Assembly (NCBI GenBank): GCA_001792895.1
Contig: MARA01000019.1
Coordinates: forward strand, 620,001-684,000
Length of the DNA: 64,000 nt
Direction: 5' to 3'
DNA from: Lentinus brumalis
Taxonomy: Eukaryota > Basidiomycota > Agaricomycetes > Polyporales > Polyporaceae
Shown: piece by piece, positions 33,387 through 45,642 of the stretch
How the letters are laid out: each line of letters begins with the position of its first letter
Position numbering within the stretch: the first letter of the stretch is position 1
Made by a program: the position numbers and the translations under genes
Notes under the pieces: generated by a model
What the model was told of the DNA's origin: nothing
The model's input: only the letters and a program-made list of their open reading frames with translations
The model's database searches: none

Positions 33387-35486
33387 CTAGTACGTGTAAC
33401 GAAAGTCGGGATTCTCGCGATCCGTGAGGTCGTCGAACGCGTGATTGTGCGCGAGATGCTCGTCGCTGTCCTCGCCGCTTGCAGTCGACTCGCGAAGGGC
33501 CGCCGCACGGCGCTTGAGGACGTTGAGGCGCATGAGGTAGAGCCGGAGGAAGAAGAGGACGGCGACCTGGAGGGCGTACACGACCATGTGCGCGATGAAG
33601 GCCTTGACGTAGCGCGGGGCGTCGTCGGCGCGGAAGACTTGCGGCCCGACGGCGTTCCCGACGGCCCAGGCGATGAAGACGAGGGAGGAGGCGACGACTT
33701 GCTTGGTGCGCCCGGCGACGTTGTTGGACATCACGGCGAGGTTGAGCACGGAGACTGCGCCGAAGGCCATCGTCAGGCTAGAAGAGCGGTCAGAACGGCG
33801 GATGCTGGACTAGAAGGTGTACTCACTAGAACGAGATGAGGAGGCCGACCTTGGTGTCGCTGCGAGTCGGGACCGTCAGGAAGACAATGGTACCGATGAT
33901 ATTGGGCAGCGTGTATATTATTGCGAGTAGGAGCTTCTGGTTGTACCGCTTGGACAGGTACGCGGCGCTGAACAGAAAGGTCATGATCACGGCGCCCTGA
34001 GCGATAGCGAGCAGGTACGTCTGCAGAGTGGTGAAGCCGAACGCCTTGATGATGAGGTTGGAGAATGCGCCGAGGCCGCCGGTGGGCATGCCGTTCGTGA
34101 AGGAGACGAGGGTGACGCTGAGTACGACGGGGTCGGTGAGGGCCTCGCGGACTTGGTACCACTGCAAGCCCGGTTACTTGGGCACAGACGGGTGCCAAAT
34201 TCGGCGCACGCACCTTAAACTCCTTGTTCTGAATACCTGTCTCATTCTTGCGTACTCGCTCAGCCATGAGCAGACGGTCTTCCGGCGAGAAGCATGTCGC
34301 ACGCATGGGGGAGTCCGGAAGCCAGAAGCCGACGAAAATACCCCACACGAAGGTTATGCAGCCGAGCATCTGTTCACAGTCATTCGTGTTCAATATCGCC
34401 TGCATATGTCGACCGGCGGACTCACGGTGAAAAGTATCTGCCAGTTCTTGAGGGCTTGGCCCTGGATCTGGGCGACGCCGTACGCGATCAGACCGCCGAC
34501 GCACTGCTGGAAGCCGTTCATCGAGTAGAACGCGCCGATGACGAGCGCCTGCTCCTCACGACGGTACCACATGGTCGACAGGAAGACGAAGGCGGGCTGG
34601 CAGACACACTCGAACACCCCGAGGAGCGTGCGGACGATTATGAGACCGGTGAAGTTATTGCATGCGGCGGTGCAAGCCAGGACAGCACCCCACGCTGCGA
34701 TGCTGGGAGGGGGTGAGGCTTAGAGAAACACGAGAGAAGGGGTTGCGTACTTGAAGGAGAGGTACTTGGCGATTGGGAGGCGTTGGATGAGACGGTTGGT
34801 AGGGAACTCCCAGATCAAACTGGACATGCTATCAAGTTCGTGGCGACTGCGAAAATCGTTGCAACGTACATGGCGATGTACACTAGAATACAGCGTAAGT
34901 ATAAGGTAGCAATGCGGATGCTGACAGAGACATACCGCAAGTTGTCAACCAGGAGTACTGTTGGCCTACAAGGTGCGTGTCTTCCACGATACCCATGATG
35001 GATGCAAAGTTGATCGTGCTGATGTTGACGTCAGAAGTAGGGCCCAATTGAGAACTGCAACGCAAACGTACCCCTTGTCAAGAGTCTGTGCGAAGTAGGT
35101 GACCACCATGACCAGCTGCGTCGAGTGTTCAACCGCAGAAGTGCGCATGCTTCGAGGACGTTTAGGTACGTACCAAGACGCGTTTGTGTATCATCCACCT
35201 GAGTCGCCTGTCGGTCTCCTCATCGATCTCAACGGGACCCTGGCTCTGCGACGCAAAGAAGTCTGCGACTTCGGCATCGATACCAGCTGCGGCTGCAAGG
35301 ACAAGACGGATTGAGTGCTTCAGAGTGACCGAAGCGTGACGAGAGATACGTACGTCTTGTCTCGCCACTGGTCACCGAGACAATATCCTTCTCGACGTCC
35401 TCTATGCGACGCTCGAGCGGGGAGTTCTTGGCGAGCACCGACATGACTGAGCGGGAGGTCGCGGTCGTGGCGGTTCGGCGAGGCAA
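33387..35486 (-). CDS. MFS permease, Dal5/allantoate (anion:cation symporter) family
   Basis: About ten exons, including a very short one near 34884 (VYIAM). The start is MPRRTATTATSRSVMSVL; an internal Met at about 35444 is an alternative. Recognisable family blocks are LVMVVTYFAQTLDKG (TM1 region), TINFASIMGI, MSSLIWEFPTNRLIQRLP, ACNNFTGLIIVRTLLGVFEC, the loop motif FLSTMWYRREEQALVIGAFY, FVGFWLPDSP, PTGGLGAFSNLIIKAFGF, and QVVASSLVFIAWAVGNAVGP near the end. The acidic C-tail ends PDFRYTY. The family imports organic anions such as allantoate, vitamins and sugar acids across the plasma membrane. It is divergent from the GH105 gene (428 bp between starts), which suggests a pectin-derived uronide as one possible substrate; that is inference. 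No frame break was noticed. Confidence 0.88.
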
Positions 35487-35914
35487 GGCAAAGAGAATGC
35501 GTTCCGCAGACGAGATGCGATTTATACGTGTTACGGCATTTGCTTAGCGGTCCTCAGCTGACCCCGGATGGCGACCTTGCGAAGTTCCGGGGGAGGCCTA
35601 GGGAGTCTAGCGTGCGGTAATTCAGATTACAGGCCCCTTCTTTGCCCTTGTGTTGTCATTTCCGATCAGTCTAAGTACCAGGGACGACGCTACGGGGAGT
35701 GAGCGGGGAGATGCGGGGTGTGGGGGCGTGTGGGGCACCTCCTGGCACCTCGGCCCACCCGGCCCGTCTAAACCACGCCCCCACATGTGTAGCGCCTCGC
35801 GGGCCGCTCGCTTCGCTGCAACGCACATCACAAGCCACATAAAGAGGACGTACCAGGGCGCGACGGTCGGTGTCCCGCAGACTTGGAATTTTCAGCTTCT
35901 TCTCCGCTGCCATC
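35487..35914. promoter_or_regulatory. Shared divergent promoter region of the Dal5-like and GH105 genes
   Basis: 428 bp between the two divergent starts. It contains purine/GGGG-rich blocks (35690-35740) and a TCTTCTCC-type pyrimidine patch just before the GH105 start. No specific operator is identified. Confidence 0.45.
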
Positions 35915-37309
35915 ATGTCATTCAGAAACATCAACCAAGCCAAAGTCGGGACAGTCAAGCACATCAACAACCTCATAACTTGTCTCGTCAACATCAAGGA
36001 TGAGACGGGCGAGTTCCTCATGCCCCTCGCCGACGGGCGGATCATCGATACAAAGGGCTGGGAAGACTGGGAGGTTAGCATTGCCCGCCACATTTTGGCC
36101 TTGAAACCGCGGCGCTCACCTTAGATGTCCACTCAGTGGACGCACGGAGTCGGTAAGGCACGCTTCTCCTCCATCACGGGAACATGACCTCACAGATTGG
36201 TTTTAGGGCTCTATGGTCTCTTGAAGTTTCACGAGATCACCGGGGATAAGCGCGCCCTGGAGATCGCCCTTGCCTGGTTCAAGGACCGATTCGAGATCGG
36301 GACAACGAAGGTAGTAACGTCGATGGTCCTCCTTGCCCGGCGATCCGTTACTGACGACGTCTGACCAGAATGTCAATACTATGTCCCCGTTGCTCACCGC
36401 TGCTTATCTGCATGAGAAGGGAGCGGCAAACTACTACCCGCACCTAGACTCATGGGCAGAGTGGGTCATGTACGACATGCCTCGGACAGAAGAGGGTGGC
36501 CTACAACACATTACGTACCTCACCGACAACTACCAGCAACTCTGGGACGACACACTCATGATGAGCGTCCTCCCGCTCGCGAAGATCGGGCTCGATCTGA
36601 ACCGTCCGCATTATGTCGAGGAAGCGAAGCGCCAGTTCATGCTACAGTGCGTACCCAATCAGTCCGGAAGTCATCGCACAGCTAACGGACGCACTAGTGT
36701 GAAGTATCTTCAAGATGTGCAGACCGGGCTCTGGTTCCACGGTACGCTGCTTTGTCTCCATGCCGCGATCTGGGCAGACGAGCCGTTACTTGACTTGCAG
36801 GCTGGACGTTCGACGGACGCCACCACTTTGGCAAGGCCAGATGGGGCCGCGGGAACTGCTGGGTGACCGTCGCGATCCCCGACTTCATCGAGATGCTGAA
36901 CCTTCCCGCGACGGATGGACTCCGGCTGTTTCTGACCACGTCGCTCGTCGCACAAATCGACGCGCTCGTCAAATATCAGGACCAGCAGACCGGACTGTGG
37001 CACACCCTCATCGACGACCCGTCGTCGTACCTCGAGGCATCGGCTACAGCCGGCTTCGCGTACGGGATTGCAAAGGCGCTCCGCCTGCGTCTGATTCCGA
37101 AGGAGGAGCGGTATGTGAATGCGGCGAAGAAGGCGATGGAGGGCGTGTTGGCGAACATCTCGCCGAAAGGAGAGCTGCTGCAGACGTCGTTTGGGACGCC
37201 GGTCTTTGACGATCCGGAAGACTACAAGAAGATCCCGCTGACAAGTATGCCGTACGGCCAGAGCTTGGCTCTGCTCGCCTTGACAGAGCATCTCAGGACG
37301 TTCATCTAG
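35915..37309 (+). CDS. GH105 unsaturated rhamnogalacturonyl/glucuronyl hydrolase-like enzyme
   Basis: Exons 35915-36073, 36125-36152, 36207-36310, 36369-36646, 36698-36741 and 36801-37309 give 373 residues, a usual length for GH105. Conserved pieces of the alpha/alpha six-barrel are WTHGVGLYGLLKFHEITGD, DTLMMSVLPLAKIG (carries the acidic residues at the active site of YteR-type enzymes), HHFGKARWGRGNCWVTVA, GLWHTLIDDPSSYLEASATA and the end block TSMPYGQSLALLAL. These enzymes remove the unsaturated uronic acid left by pectate or rhamnogalacturonan lyases, through hydration of the double bond. No signal peptide is encoded, so it should act inside the cell on imported oligosaccharides; the divergent anion permease next to it fits that. 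Exon 2 is only 28 nt. Confidence 0.9.
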
Positions 37310-38151
37310 GAGGTCAAAAGCCGCCGTAATTAGCAATTGGGTGTATCAGTACTTCACGTTCGAATGGCTTACCTTGTACGAAGAGTACAGAGGAACATCG
37401 CTAGTACTTGCGCTGTCAAATAGGGGATGGAGGGAGAGAGAACGACAGGACGATGGCTCCCGGAGGGTATGCGACGATATGACTGCAACTGCCGGGAGCC
37501 TGAGGTAGGAGGCAGTCAGAGATATGGCATCCTTCCGTTTCGTTTGCGCGTTCGTGAGTATGTACTCCATAGCAGACGACGATCGTACAGACTTCGACGC
37601 CTGTCAAATTGTTGAACATTCAGCTGTTGCATTCAACGCCGTCTGAGTGTTGCCCTCACCTGTTGTTGCCGTCGTGATCCGTGCGCATGATCAGGAATAT
37701 CTATCGAAACGATATAGAGTACCCCACTGCGATCGTGTCCACTAGCAGTTCGAAGCTTCTGAGGCGTGTGCGCAGCCGGCTGAATGTAGCTAGCTGGGGA
37801 AAGGAGGCCCGGTGAGAAGACCAAAAGAATTGCCCTGCTCGACACCGAGGATACGAGCTGCACAGGCTAGATGCCAGATTACAAGCAGGACGGAGGTTTT
37901 CACATAACTTCTTAGGTACTGAGGTGGTTAGTGATGAGTTCTGCATTTCGGATTCTCGATGATCAAAAGCGGAGAAGTACCGGAACGTCAACTCAGGGCC
38001 AATATTGGGGCGGAGTGCGGCTTTTATTCAGTCTCCGTCTTTCTCCGCGACAAGCACCCGCCCACGGTCCGGCCTGCGACTTACCCTATCTTCCTCCGCT
38101 CTCTGGACGTCGCGCTCGGCGTCGGCATACTCATCTGCGACGACAGACAGC
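37310..38151. other. Spacer, no gene recognised
   Basis: Only short frames. It contains the GH105 3' UTR and the BAR-gene promoter. Confidence 0.45.
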
Positions 38152-41005
38152 ATGTCAGCACCCTCCGGCGGCCTCGCGGAGCGGAATGAAATACACAAGT
38201 CATGTAAGACCTTGGAATCCGTTGTCAACATCCTCAATGACTACTGCGAGGCTGCGAACGCTATCGTGTCGCTGCAGAAGAAGTTGGCGAAGGCGTTACG
38301 AGAGGCTGCGTCGGTGAAATGTGTTGCGGAGATACCAGGTGTGTACAGTAGTTTATCTTTGTCCGGGGGAGGGCGCAGGGAAGCTGAGACGGAGGCAGCG
38401 AACGCCCTGAACGCTAGCGCGACGATCTTCGAGGCCATGGCGGAGGTGGACTCCAAGTTCGCGAAGTATGCAGACAAGGAGTGCGACAGTGTGAGCGCGG
38501 AGGTGAAGAAATGGTTCAAGAAGCTCGCGGTGAGTTATCGGTGCCCATAGTAACCCCACGACCCCCGTTGACGTTCTGCAGAAAGAGGAACGGGCCCATG
38601 ACGATAAGATTGCGTCTGCGAACCAGAAAATCAAGCAGGCTGGCCAGATGTACGAGCGCAAGGCGAAGAAGAACCCGCGCGACGCTGCGGATGAGCATAC
38701 GCGGTACATTAACCTCCTTAGCACCCTTGGACCGGAGGTGAACAGAGAGAAATAGTACGTCCACAGCTCTTTACGATACCCCTGTCCCTGTACTTATTGG
38801 CCGAATCGTCGTCAGCAACCATGCCCTCCTTGTCACCCAGAAACATACGTCCACCGTGTACAATTTGGCCGCGAGCTTCTCACGCATCGCAGACGGGGAG
38901 TGGATGCGCGGATGTGAGAGTGTCCGTCGCTTCTCTCCCACTGTTGGTCCGCTGGGTCAGTGGAAGGCGTTGTGCGAAGGAGGGTGGGCAGGTACCGTAC
39001 CTCCAGACCTCCCGGAGGAGAATGCCGCAGAGCAGTCAGAGACCTCCTCTCAGGCTCCCGCTATCAGCAAGCACGACTCTGGCACTACAGCTGACAGTAC
39101 TCGAGAGCTCGCAGTGACTCCGATGGAAAGACCTGCACCCGAGTATTCTTCACGGCATGCCTCGGAGCATGGTTCCACCTCCCGCGCAGTAACTCCCTCA
39201 GGGCAGTCGCCGATGCCCCCTCCGCAGTACTTCCCTCCGACACCAGCTGCGGAGCCGTCTTCAACTGGAGCGCACCCTACTTCGGAACCGGCTAAGGAGG
39301 CCGACGAGCCGCCAAAGTCTACCGACGGACATTCGACGACCCTCGCATCTCTTGCCGCATTCCCTTCTCCCCCTACGCATTTTCCAATCCCTCGACTCAA
39401 CGGCAGTCGTTTCAACTCCAACGCTGCACCGCCTCCTACCTCGTTGCAGACTGGCAACCAGAACACGCTCCCTGACCTATCACCCGAGTCGCAGGACTCC
39501 GGCCTGACTCATTTCCCGCGTCTCACCGAGTCGCCGACCCCTGATAGTTCCCCGAATACCCCTGCTTTGACCGACGATAACCGCTCGCCGTCTACCCCTC
39601 GTACGGAACTGGCCACTCCACCTACCACGACCGCGCATCACATCATCGGCAGAGATAACGTTGATGCGAAGCCCGACGCTGCCAGTCTTCGTGAACGACA
39701 GCAGGTGGCGCCGTCTTACTCTCAGACCAGTCAGTTGTCGCATTCTCAGTCGTCGCCGGTCATGAGTCGACCACGTCTGGAGCCCGACAGAGAGGGGATC
39801 GCACCCGACCCCGTTTCTGCGCCATCTCCTAGCGTTCCTTCTTCATATAAGAGAGCGGACTACGTGGACGATGGGGAGTTTGGTGTGCGCCGAAGCAGTG
39901 AGTCCGGCCGGGCGCGGACTTTGGAGCCCTCACTAGGCAAGATCGTAGAACGCAACGACACAGGGAAAAGTACCGGGACTGTCGTGGCTGCGCTGCGCGA
40001 CCGCTACGCTCGTGTAAGTTTCTGGAATCTGCTATATTTGTATATCGTGCTGAATTCGGTATGCAGCAGCCAGGCCCGTCTTCACCGCCTCCCAGGTCGC
40101 CGCCTCCTAGGGAGTTACCCAGACTTCCCACCAGTGTGTCGAGTTTAGCAAATCGCTATGAACCTGCGAATGGCGCACAACGGCAACAGATTGATTCACC
40201 AATTCGGGAACGCAGGCGACCCTCTGTGGAGGCGTACCCTCGGGCGCCGGAACCGTCGTCGATGACAGCTTCAAGTCGGTACTCTGGTGTTCCCCAGACA
40301 CCTGCTACCGAGGAGTTTGCTCTCCGACGCCAGCGTATCGAAGAGCTCGAAGAACTAGAACTCCGGGAGCGGGAACATGAGCTACGTATGAAAGAGCGCG
40401 AGATTGAACAACGAGCACGCGAACTCGAACGGGAACGCGTGCAGTTGCTGAACGCTCGTGGAGGTGGAGGGCGGACTGAGGGCTACGTCAACGACGGGAC
40501 ACGGGCGACTGGCGGACCTCGAGTGTCGACGACACAACGGCCGACAATCGATACGCTGCAGTCGCGGTACCCCTCCTCGTACTCGCATAGCGTGACGCAT
40601 CTTGTCCCACCGCCCTCATCGCAGGCTCCGTCGCGACAACCGTCTAGCCAACCTTCTTCCCCAGCCTCTCAGCAGCCAACGGACCATGCATCGTGCTGTG
40701 GATGTGAGGCGTGTTCTGCGTCGAAATACAGGACCACTCCCTCGTCTCCGCGCGACATGCGTCCCCCAGAACCGCCTATCATGCTTCGCCCGGAGAAGCC
40801 GAAGGGGTGGATCAGGCGGTTGAGCATGCCCGTGATGGGGAACGCGTTCTCGCTGGACTCGAAGAAGAACGGGAGCAACACGGCCCTCGCGGGCGGCGGC
40901 TACCGCAATAGCCTGGCGTTCGCGGAGGAGGATGGCCGGTTGTTGCAGACGGACATCACTGGTGGCATTCGGAATCGTAGCTCGACGAATGTCGTGCGGC
41001 GGTGA
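38152..41005 (+). CDS. BAR-superfamily (IVY1/I-BAR-like) membrane-binding protein
   Basis: Exons 38152-38529, 38582-38754, 38816-40013 and 40067-41005 give about 895 residues. The first 250 residues form long helices (NDYCEAANAIVSLQKKLAKA, then ATIFEAMAEVDSKFAKYADK, then NHALLVTQKHTSTVYNLAAS) in the pattern of the fungal IVY1-type BAR domain, which binds phospholipids and Ypt7/Rab7 at the vacuole in yeast. A Ser/Pro/Thr-rich disordered region of about 450 residues follows, and then a charged coiled coil (EELEELELREREHELRMKER) and a basic tail. In-frame readthrough at 38341-38380 is kept because splicing it would break the frame. Part of this gene is duplicated as a fragment at 43250-43780. 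The exact BAR subclass is less sure than the fold. Confidence 0.75.
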
Positions 41006-41796
41006 TTTGATACGTGAGTGGACTCGAGACTCGGAGCTCGTACTGTTGTGCTTGTTTAATTGTTGTCATTCCCTGACAGTCTACTTATACCTTCTGCTAT
41101 GCGTCTGCTTCGATACCATGTCACGCCTGTACTGATCTTGTTTTCTTATGATCCGGTTACTTACTATATTCCACGATATGTCTTCTGCCTACGAGCTGAC
41201 TGTTGACTAGTGACTGCACGCCCCATCACGACCTATTTACGAGTTATGACCCTGCTGTTTGTGAGCGTTGTAGTAGTAGCTTCCTGTCGCGATCTACTTG
41301 TTCAGCTGAATATGCTCATCCTCGTCCGCACGTTGAACACCGTTCCGAATCCTCCAGAATCTATGGCGCTATTGCCAAGTCCCACGAACGAACGACCCAC
41401 AAGCGGCCGAACTGGGCGCTTTGTCAGGTCTGTCCTCTCCCTCTCCGATCGGCATCGACGACCAGCGTACGTACTGCATGAAGGTCGACTACGGGTTACG
41501 TTGTAACCGCTACGTGACGCCCAACGCGAGGGTAGGCAAGCACTGAGTGACTACGAATATACAGCCCAGCACCAACCCAGGACATATACCAGAGGACGAG
41601 CCGAATTTGATGTCGGAAGGTTTGTGCACCCACTCCTTCACTTCTTGGCAAAATACACAACTCTTCCTAGCTGCTGATTAATGATTAACAAGCCAGAGCT
41701 TTCCGATCGGGACTAGAGCGGCATGTCGTGCTACGTCACCCTTTGCACCTTCTCCTGGCCAACGAGCTCGATACTATGGACGGCACTCTCGAGTGG
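41006..41796. other. Spacer; left part is also present as a copy at 43.8-44.0 kb
   Basis: The stretch from about 41209 to 41432 recurs, diverged and shortened, at about 43785-43975 (shared pieces include ACGAGTTATGACCCTGCT and CGACCCACAAGCGGCCGAA). No gene recognised. Confidence 0.6.
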
Positions 41797-41804
41797 TATA
41801 TAAT
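41797..41804 (+). promoter_or_regulatory. TATA box of SDR-2 copy b
   Basis: TATATAAT within CTCTCGAGTGGTATATAATG, a context shared with copy c; it ends 69 nt before the ATG at 41874. Confidence 0.7.
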
Positions 41805-41873
41805 GCAGAATGCATCGATGCTTAGGGTGCAACCATCCACTCGTCGACAACGACAACGACAACGTCCACAGTC

Positions 41874-43020
41874 ATGTCTGCATCTATCACCTCTAACCCA
41901 GGCTTCAACGCCTCCACCACCTCCGAGGAAGTCGCCGCTGTGCTCTCTTCCCACATCGCCGGAAAGACCATTCTGGTCACTGGCGTAACCCCTGGAGGCC
42001 TCGGTGCACACTTCGCCCATGTCGTTGCGGCGCACAAGCCGAAGTTGCTCATTCTCGCAGGACGCAGCGTCCCGAAGGCCGCTGAAACAGCCAGGGCGCT
42101 CGAAGCAGCCCACCCGGGCGTCGCGACGCGCACGCTCGAACTCGACCTTGGCTCCCAGGCGCAGATTCGCAAGGCGGCGGCGGAGGTACTGTCGTGGCCA
42201 GAACCGATCGACGTCCTCGTCAACAATGCCGGCATCATGGCGACCCCCTATGGGAAGACCGTCGACGGGATCGAGTCGCAGTTCGGGACGAACCATATCG
42301 GCCACTTCCTCTTCACGAACCTCATCATGCCAAAGCTGCTCGAGTCGAAGCAGGGGCCTCGCGTGGTCAACGTCAGCAGTAACGGCCACCGCCTGAGCGA
42401 CATCCGCTGGGACGACTACAACTTCCAGGTGTGTACTTCGCTTGCGAGGTAGCTAGTGCGGGTTGCTGACGATGCGTTTGTCTAACAGGACGGTAAGACG
42501 TACAACAAGTGGCTCGCATACGGCCAGTCGAAGACGGCGAACATCCTCTTCTCCGTCGGGCTTGCGCAGCGGCTGGGGTCCAAGGGCCTCAAGGCGTTCT
42601 CCCTTCACCCTGGCACTATAATGACCAACCTCGGTCGATCCGCCACTCAGGAAGACTTTGAGGCTTTGCGTGAGTCTCTGTCGACATGTCAACGCGAGTC
42701 CCGGCGTGAGGCTGATATATGTTGTGCGCAGAGGCTCTTGACAGCGGCTTCGGAGAATTCAAGTTCAGGAGTCTCTCTCAGGGAACGGCTACCCATGTCG
42801 TCGCTGCGTTTGACCCGAAGCTCGATGGTGAATGCCTCTACGTGCCGGACTTTCACATCTAGGCTGACGTTGTGGTTCGTCAGAGCATAATGGAGCGTAC
42901 CTGCAAGATTGTCAGGCTGCACCTGACGAAGACTTGAAGCCGCATGCTGTCGACAAGAACAGTGCGGCTAGGCTGTGGAAACTGAGCGAAGAGCTGGTTG
43001 GGCAGAGGTTCGACGTCTGA
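41874..43020 (+). CDS. Short-chain dehydrogenase (SDR-2 copy b)
   Basis: Exons 41874-42428, 42489-42669, 42732-42827 and 42884-43020 give 322 residues. Nearly identical over exon 1 to copies a and c, with TGVTPGGLG, NNAG and YGQSK all present. Exon 3 is 96 nt against 114 nt in copies a and c, so six codons are missing from the loop around QALDSGFGEF; the frame stays open. It has Gly for Glu in SVGLAQRLG. A substrate different from copy a is possible but not shown. This gene and the BAR gene upstream form the source unit of a tandem duplication that produced copy c. Confidence 0.9.
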
Positions 43021-43249
43021 AGAATGTATCGTTCCGCCGGTATGTACGCGTTGCGAGAGGGTATCAATGATGGTGTTGGCACTTTCACGCTTTGGTTGAC
43101 TTGATGTCGGTGACACGCGGCAACGAACGCCCTTGACTCGGTCAGGGGTGGCTGGATTCAAGTCGCCAATGAAGGAGCGCTAGCGTGGTGTTTCGGAGCG
43201 TCCTCAGGACGCCTACGCTGAGTCCTGACTATCCGCGGCGTCCAGCTGC

Positions 43250-43780
43250 TTGCGGAGTAGTCAGACACCTCTCAGGCTCCCGCCATCAGCAAGCACGACG
43301 CTGGCACTGCAGCTGACAGTACTCGAGAGCTCGCAGTGACTCCGCTACCTGCACCCGAGTGTTCTTCGCGGTACGCCTCCGAACAGGGTTCCACCTCCCG
43401 CGTAGTATTTCCCTCAGGGTAGTTGCCGATACCCCCTCCGCAGTACATCCCTCCTACACCAGCTGCGGAGCCGCCTTCGACTGAAGCGCACCCTACTTCC
43501 GAGAATCCGAACCGGCCAAGGAGGCAAACAAGCCGTCAAAGTCTACCGATGGACACTCGGAGTCGACGACCCTTGCATCGCTAGTGCTTGCCGTTGGCTT
43601 GCCGCCCGCGATCCCTACTCCCCTAAACATTTCCCTATCCCTCTTCTCAACGGTAGTCGCTTCGACGCCGACGCTGCGCCGCCTCCTAACTCGTTGCAGG
43701 CAACCAGAACACGCTCCCTGTCAACCTATCGACTCGGCCCCAGTCCTTTCCCCCGTCTCACCAAGTCGCCCATCCCTGAT
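43250..43780 (+). pseudogene. Decayed duplicate of the disordered region of the BAR gene
   Basis: Diverged but clear copy of roughly 39045-39550 within BAR-gene exon 3: shared pieces include CTCAGGCTCCCGC, ATCAGCAAGCACGAC, CTGACAGTACTCGAGAGCTC, CCCCCTCCGCAGTAC and CGCCTCCTA-CTCGTTGCAG. It has internal deletions and in-frame stops (for example the TAG replacing a CAG at about 43420), lacks the BAR domain and the coiled coil, and cannot encode a working protein. Confidence 0.88.
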
Positions 43781-43784
43781 ATGT

Positions 43785-43975
43785 AGTGACCGCACTACGA
43801 CCTGTTCACGAGTTATGACCCTGCTATCTGTGAGTATGAACGCGGTCTACTTGTTCAGCTACATATGCTCATCCTGAGCCTCGTCCCCACTTTGAACACC
43901 GTTCCGAATCCTCCCGATTGAAATGTGGCGCTATCGCGCAACGACCCACAAGCGGCCGAATACATGCGGGCGCTA
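43785..43975 (+). repeat. Copy of BAR-gene 3' flank (paralogous to about 41209-41432)
   Basis: Continuation of the duplicated segment; it joins the BAR fragment directly to the promoter of SDR-2 copy c, while the equivalent of about 39.6-41.2 kb is deleted. Confidence 0.8.
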
Positions 43976-44002
43976 GGCGTATAAGACGGCTCTCTCGAGT
44001 GG

Positions 44003-44010
44003 TATATAAT
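44003..44010 (+). promoter_or_regulatory. TATA box of SDR-2 copy c
   Basis: TATATAAT in the same CTCTCGAGTGG context as copy b; it ends 42 nt before the ATG at 44053, the same spacing as copy a. Confidence 0.7.
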
Positions 44011-44052
44011 GCAGAACACATCGGTACCCATCCACCCGTCGACAACACACTC

Positions 44053-45221
44053 ATGTCTGCATCTATCACCTCTAACCCAGGCTTTGACGGCTCCACCGCC
44101 GCTGAGGAAGTCGCCACTGCTCTCTCTTCCCACATCGCCGGAAAGACCGTTCTGGTCACTGGCGTGACCCCTGGAGGCCTCGGTGCACACTTCGCGCAGG
44201 TCGTCGCGGCTCATCAGCCGAAACTGCTGATTCTCGCAGGACGCAGTGCCCCGAAAGTCGCTGAAACAGCCAGGGCGCTCGAAGCAGCCCACCCGGGCGT
44301 CGCGACGCGCACGCTCGAGCTCGACCTTGGCTCCCAGGCGCAGATCCGCAAGGCGGCGGCGGAGGTCCTGTCGTGGCCAGAGCCGATAGACGTCCTCGTC
44401 AACAATGCGGGCATTATGGCGACCCCGTATGGGAAGACCGTCGACGGAATCGAGTCGCAGTTCGGGACGAATCATATCGGCCACTTCCTTTTCACCAACC
44501 TCATCATGCCGAAGCTGCTCGAGTCGAAGCAGGGTCCTCGCGTGGTCAATGTCAGCAGTAACGGACACCGCCTGAGCGACATCCGCTGGGACGACTATAA
44601 CTTCCAGGTGTGTACTTCGTTCTCGGTGAAGCTGAGAAGTTCGGATTGCTGACGATGCGTTCGTCTGACAGGACGGCAAGACATACAACAAGTGGGTCGC
44701 ATACGGCCAGTCGAAGACGGCGAACATCCTGTTCTCCGTCGAGCTCGCGGAGAGGCTGGGATCCAAGGGCCTCAAGGCGTTCTCCATCCACCCGGGCCTT
44801 ATATCGACCAACCTCAGTCGGTCCGCCAATATCGACGACTTCAAGGATTTGCGTGAGTCCCTGTTCAATTGAAGATGCGGGTCCCGGCTCGATGCTGATA
44901 TTTATTGTGCGCAGAGGCTCTTGACAAGGCTCTGGACCACGGAGCGGGGTTCAAAGGGTTCACGCGGAAAAACCTCTCTCAAGGAACGGCTACCCATGTC
45001 GTCGCTGCGTTTGACCCGAAGCTCGGTGGTGGGTGCCTCTCCATGCAGCACTCTCTCATTCAGGCTGACGTTGCGGCTTGTCAGAGCATAATGGAGCGTA
45101 CCTGCAGGATTGCCAGGCTGCACCTGAGGTAGACTTGAAGCCGTATGCTGTCGACAAGAACAGTGCGGCGAGGCTTTGGAAACTGAGCGAACAGCTAGTT
45201 GGGCAGAGCTTCGACGTCTGA
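44053..45221 (+). CDS. Short-chain dehydrogenase (SDR-2 copy c)
   Basis: Exons 44053-44607, 44672-44852, 44915-45028 and 45085-45221 give 328 residues, with exon lengths 555, 181, 114 and 137. TGVTPGGLG, NNAG and YGQSK are all conserved, and the frame is open throughout. It is the product of the tandem duplication that includes the BAR-gene fragment upstream. The C-terminal exon differs from copy b in only a few residues, which indicates a recent event or gene conversion. Confidence 0.91.
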
Positions 45222-45642
45222 AGGATGTATCGCTCCGTACGCATTGCGAAAGGTATCAATGTTGGCGGTCTCACGCTATGGTTCATGAATCTCGGTGACA
45301 CCGGCCAGGAACGCCCTTGCTTCCATGGCTCGCCGCTCGGCGCCCGCGTCAGTAGATCTGACTGTGGTCTTGCTGTGGTCATTCATAGATGCTCGTTGTC
45401 AAGACATGTTATAGTATACAGCTCGTACGGTAGGCGCGAGATTACCTCCGCAAAAGCACTGCAACTGGCAATACTTAGTATGGAACGCGAGTTACACAGA
45501 GAATGACAGGCGTACATCTTGTGTGTCCATCCTGACAGTGAAACTGATTGCCAAACTCAGCCTGACTACCGCCCTAGCTTAAGTTCTCCCCCTCCCACGA
45601 CCGTGACCGCAACTACGACCACGACCTCGACTTCCTTTCAGC

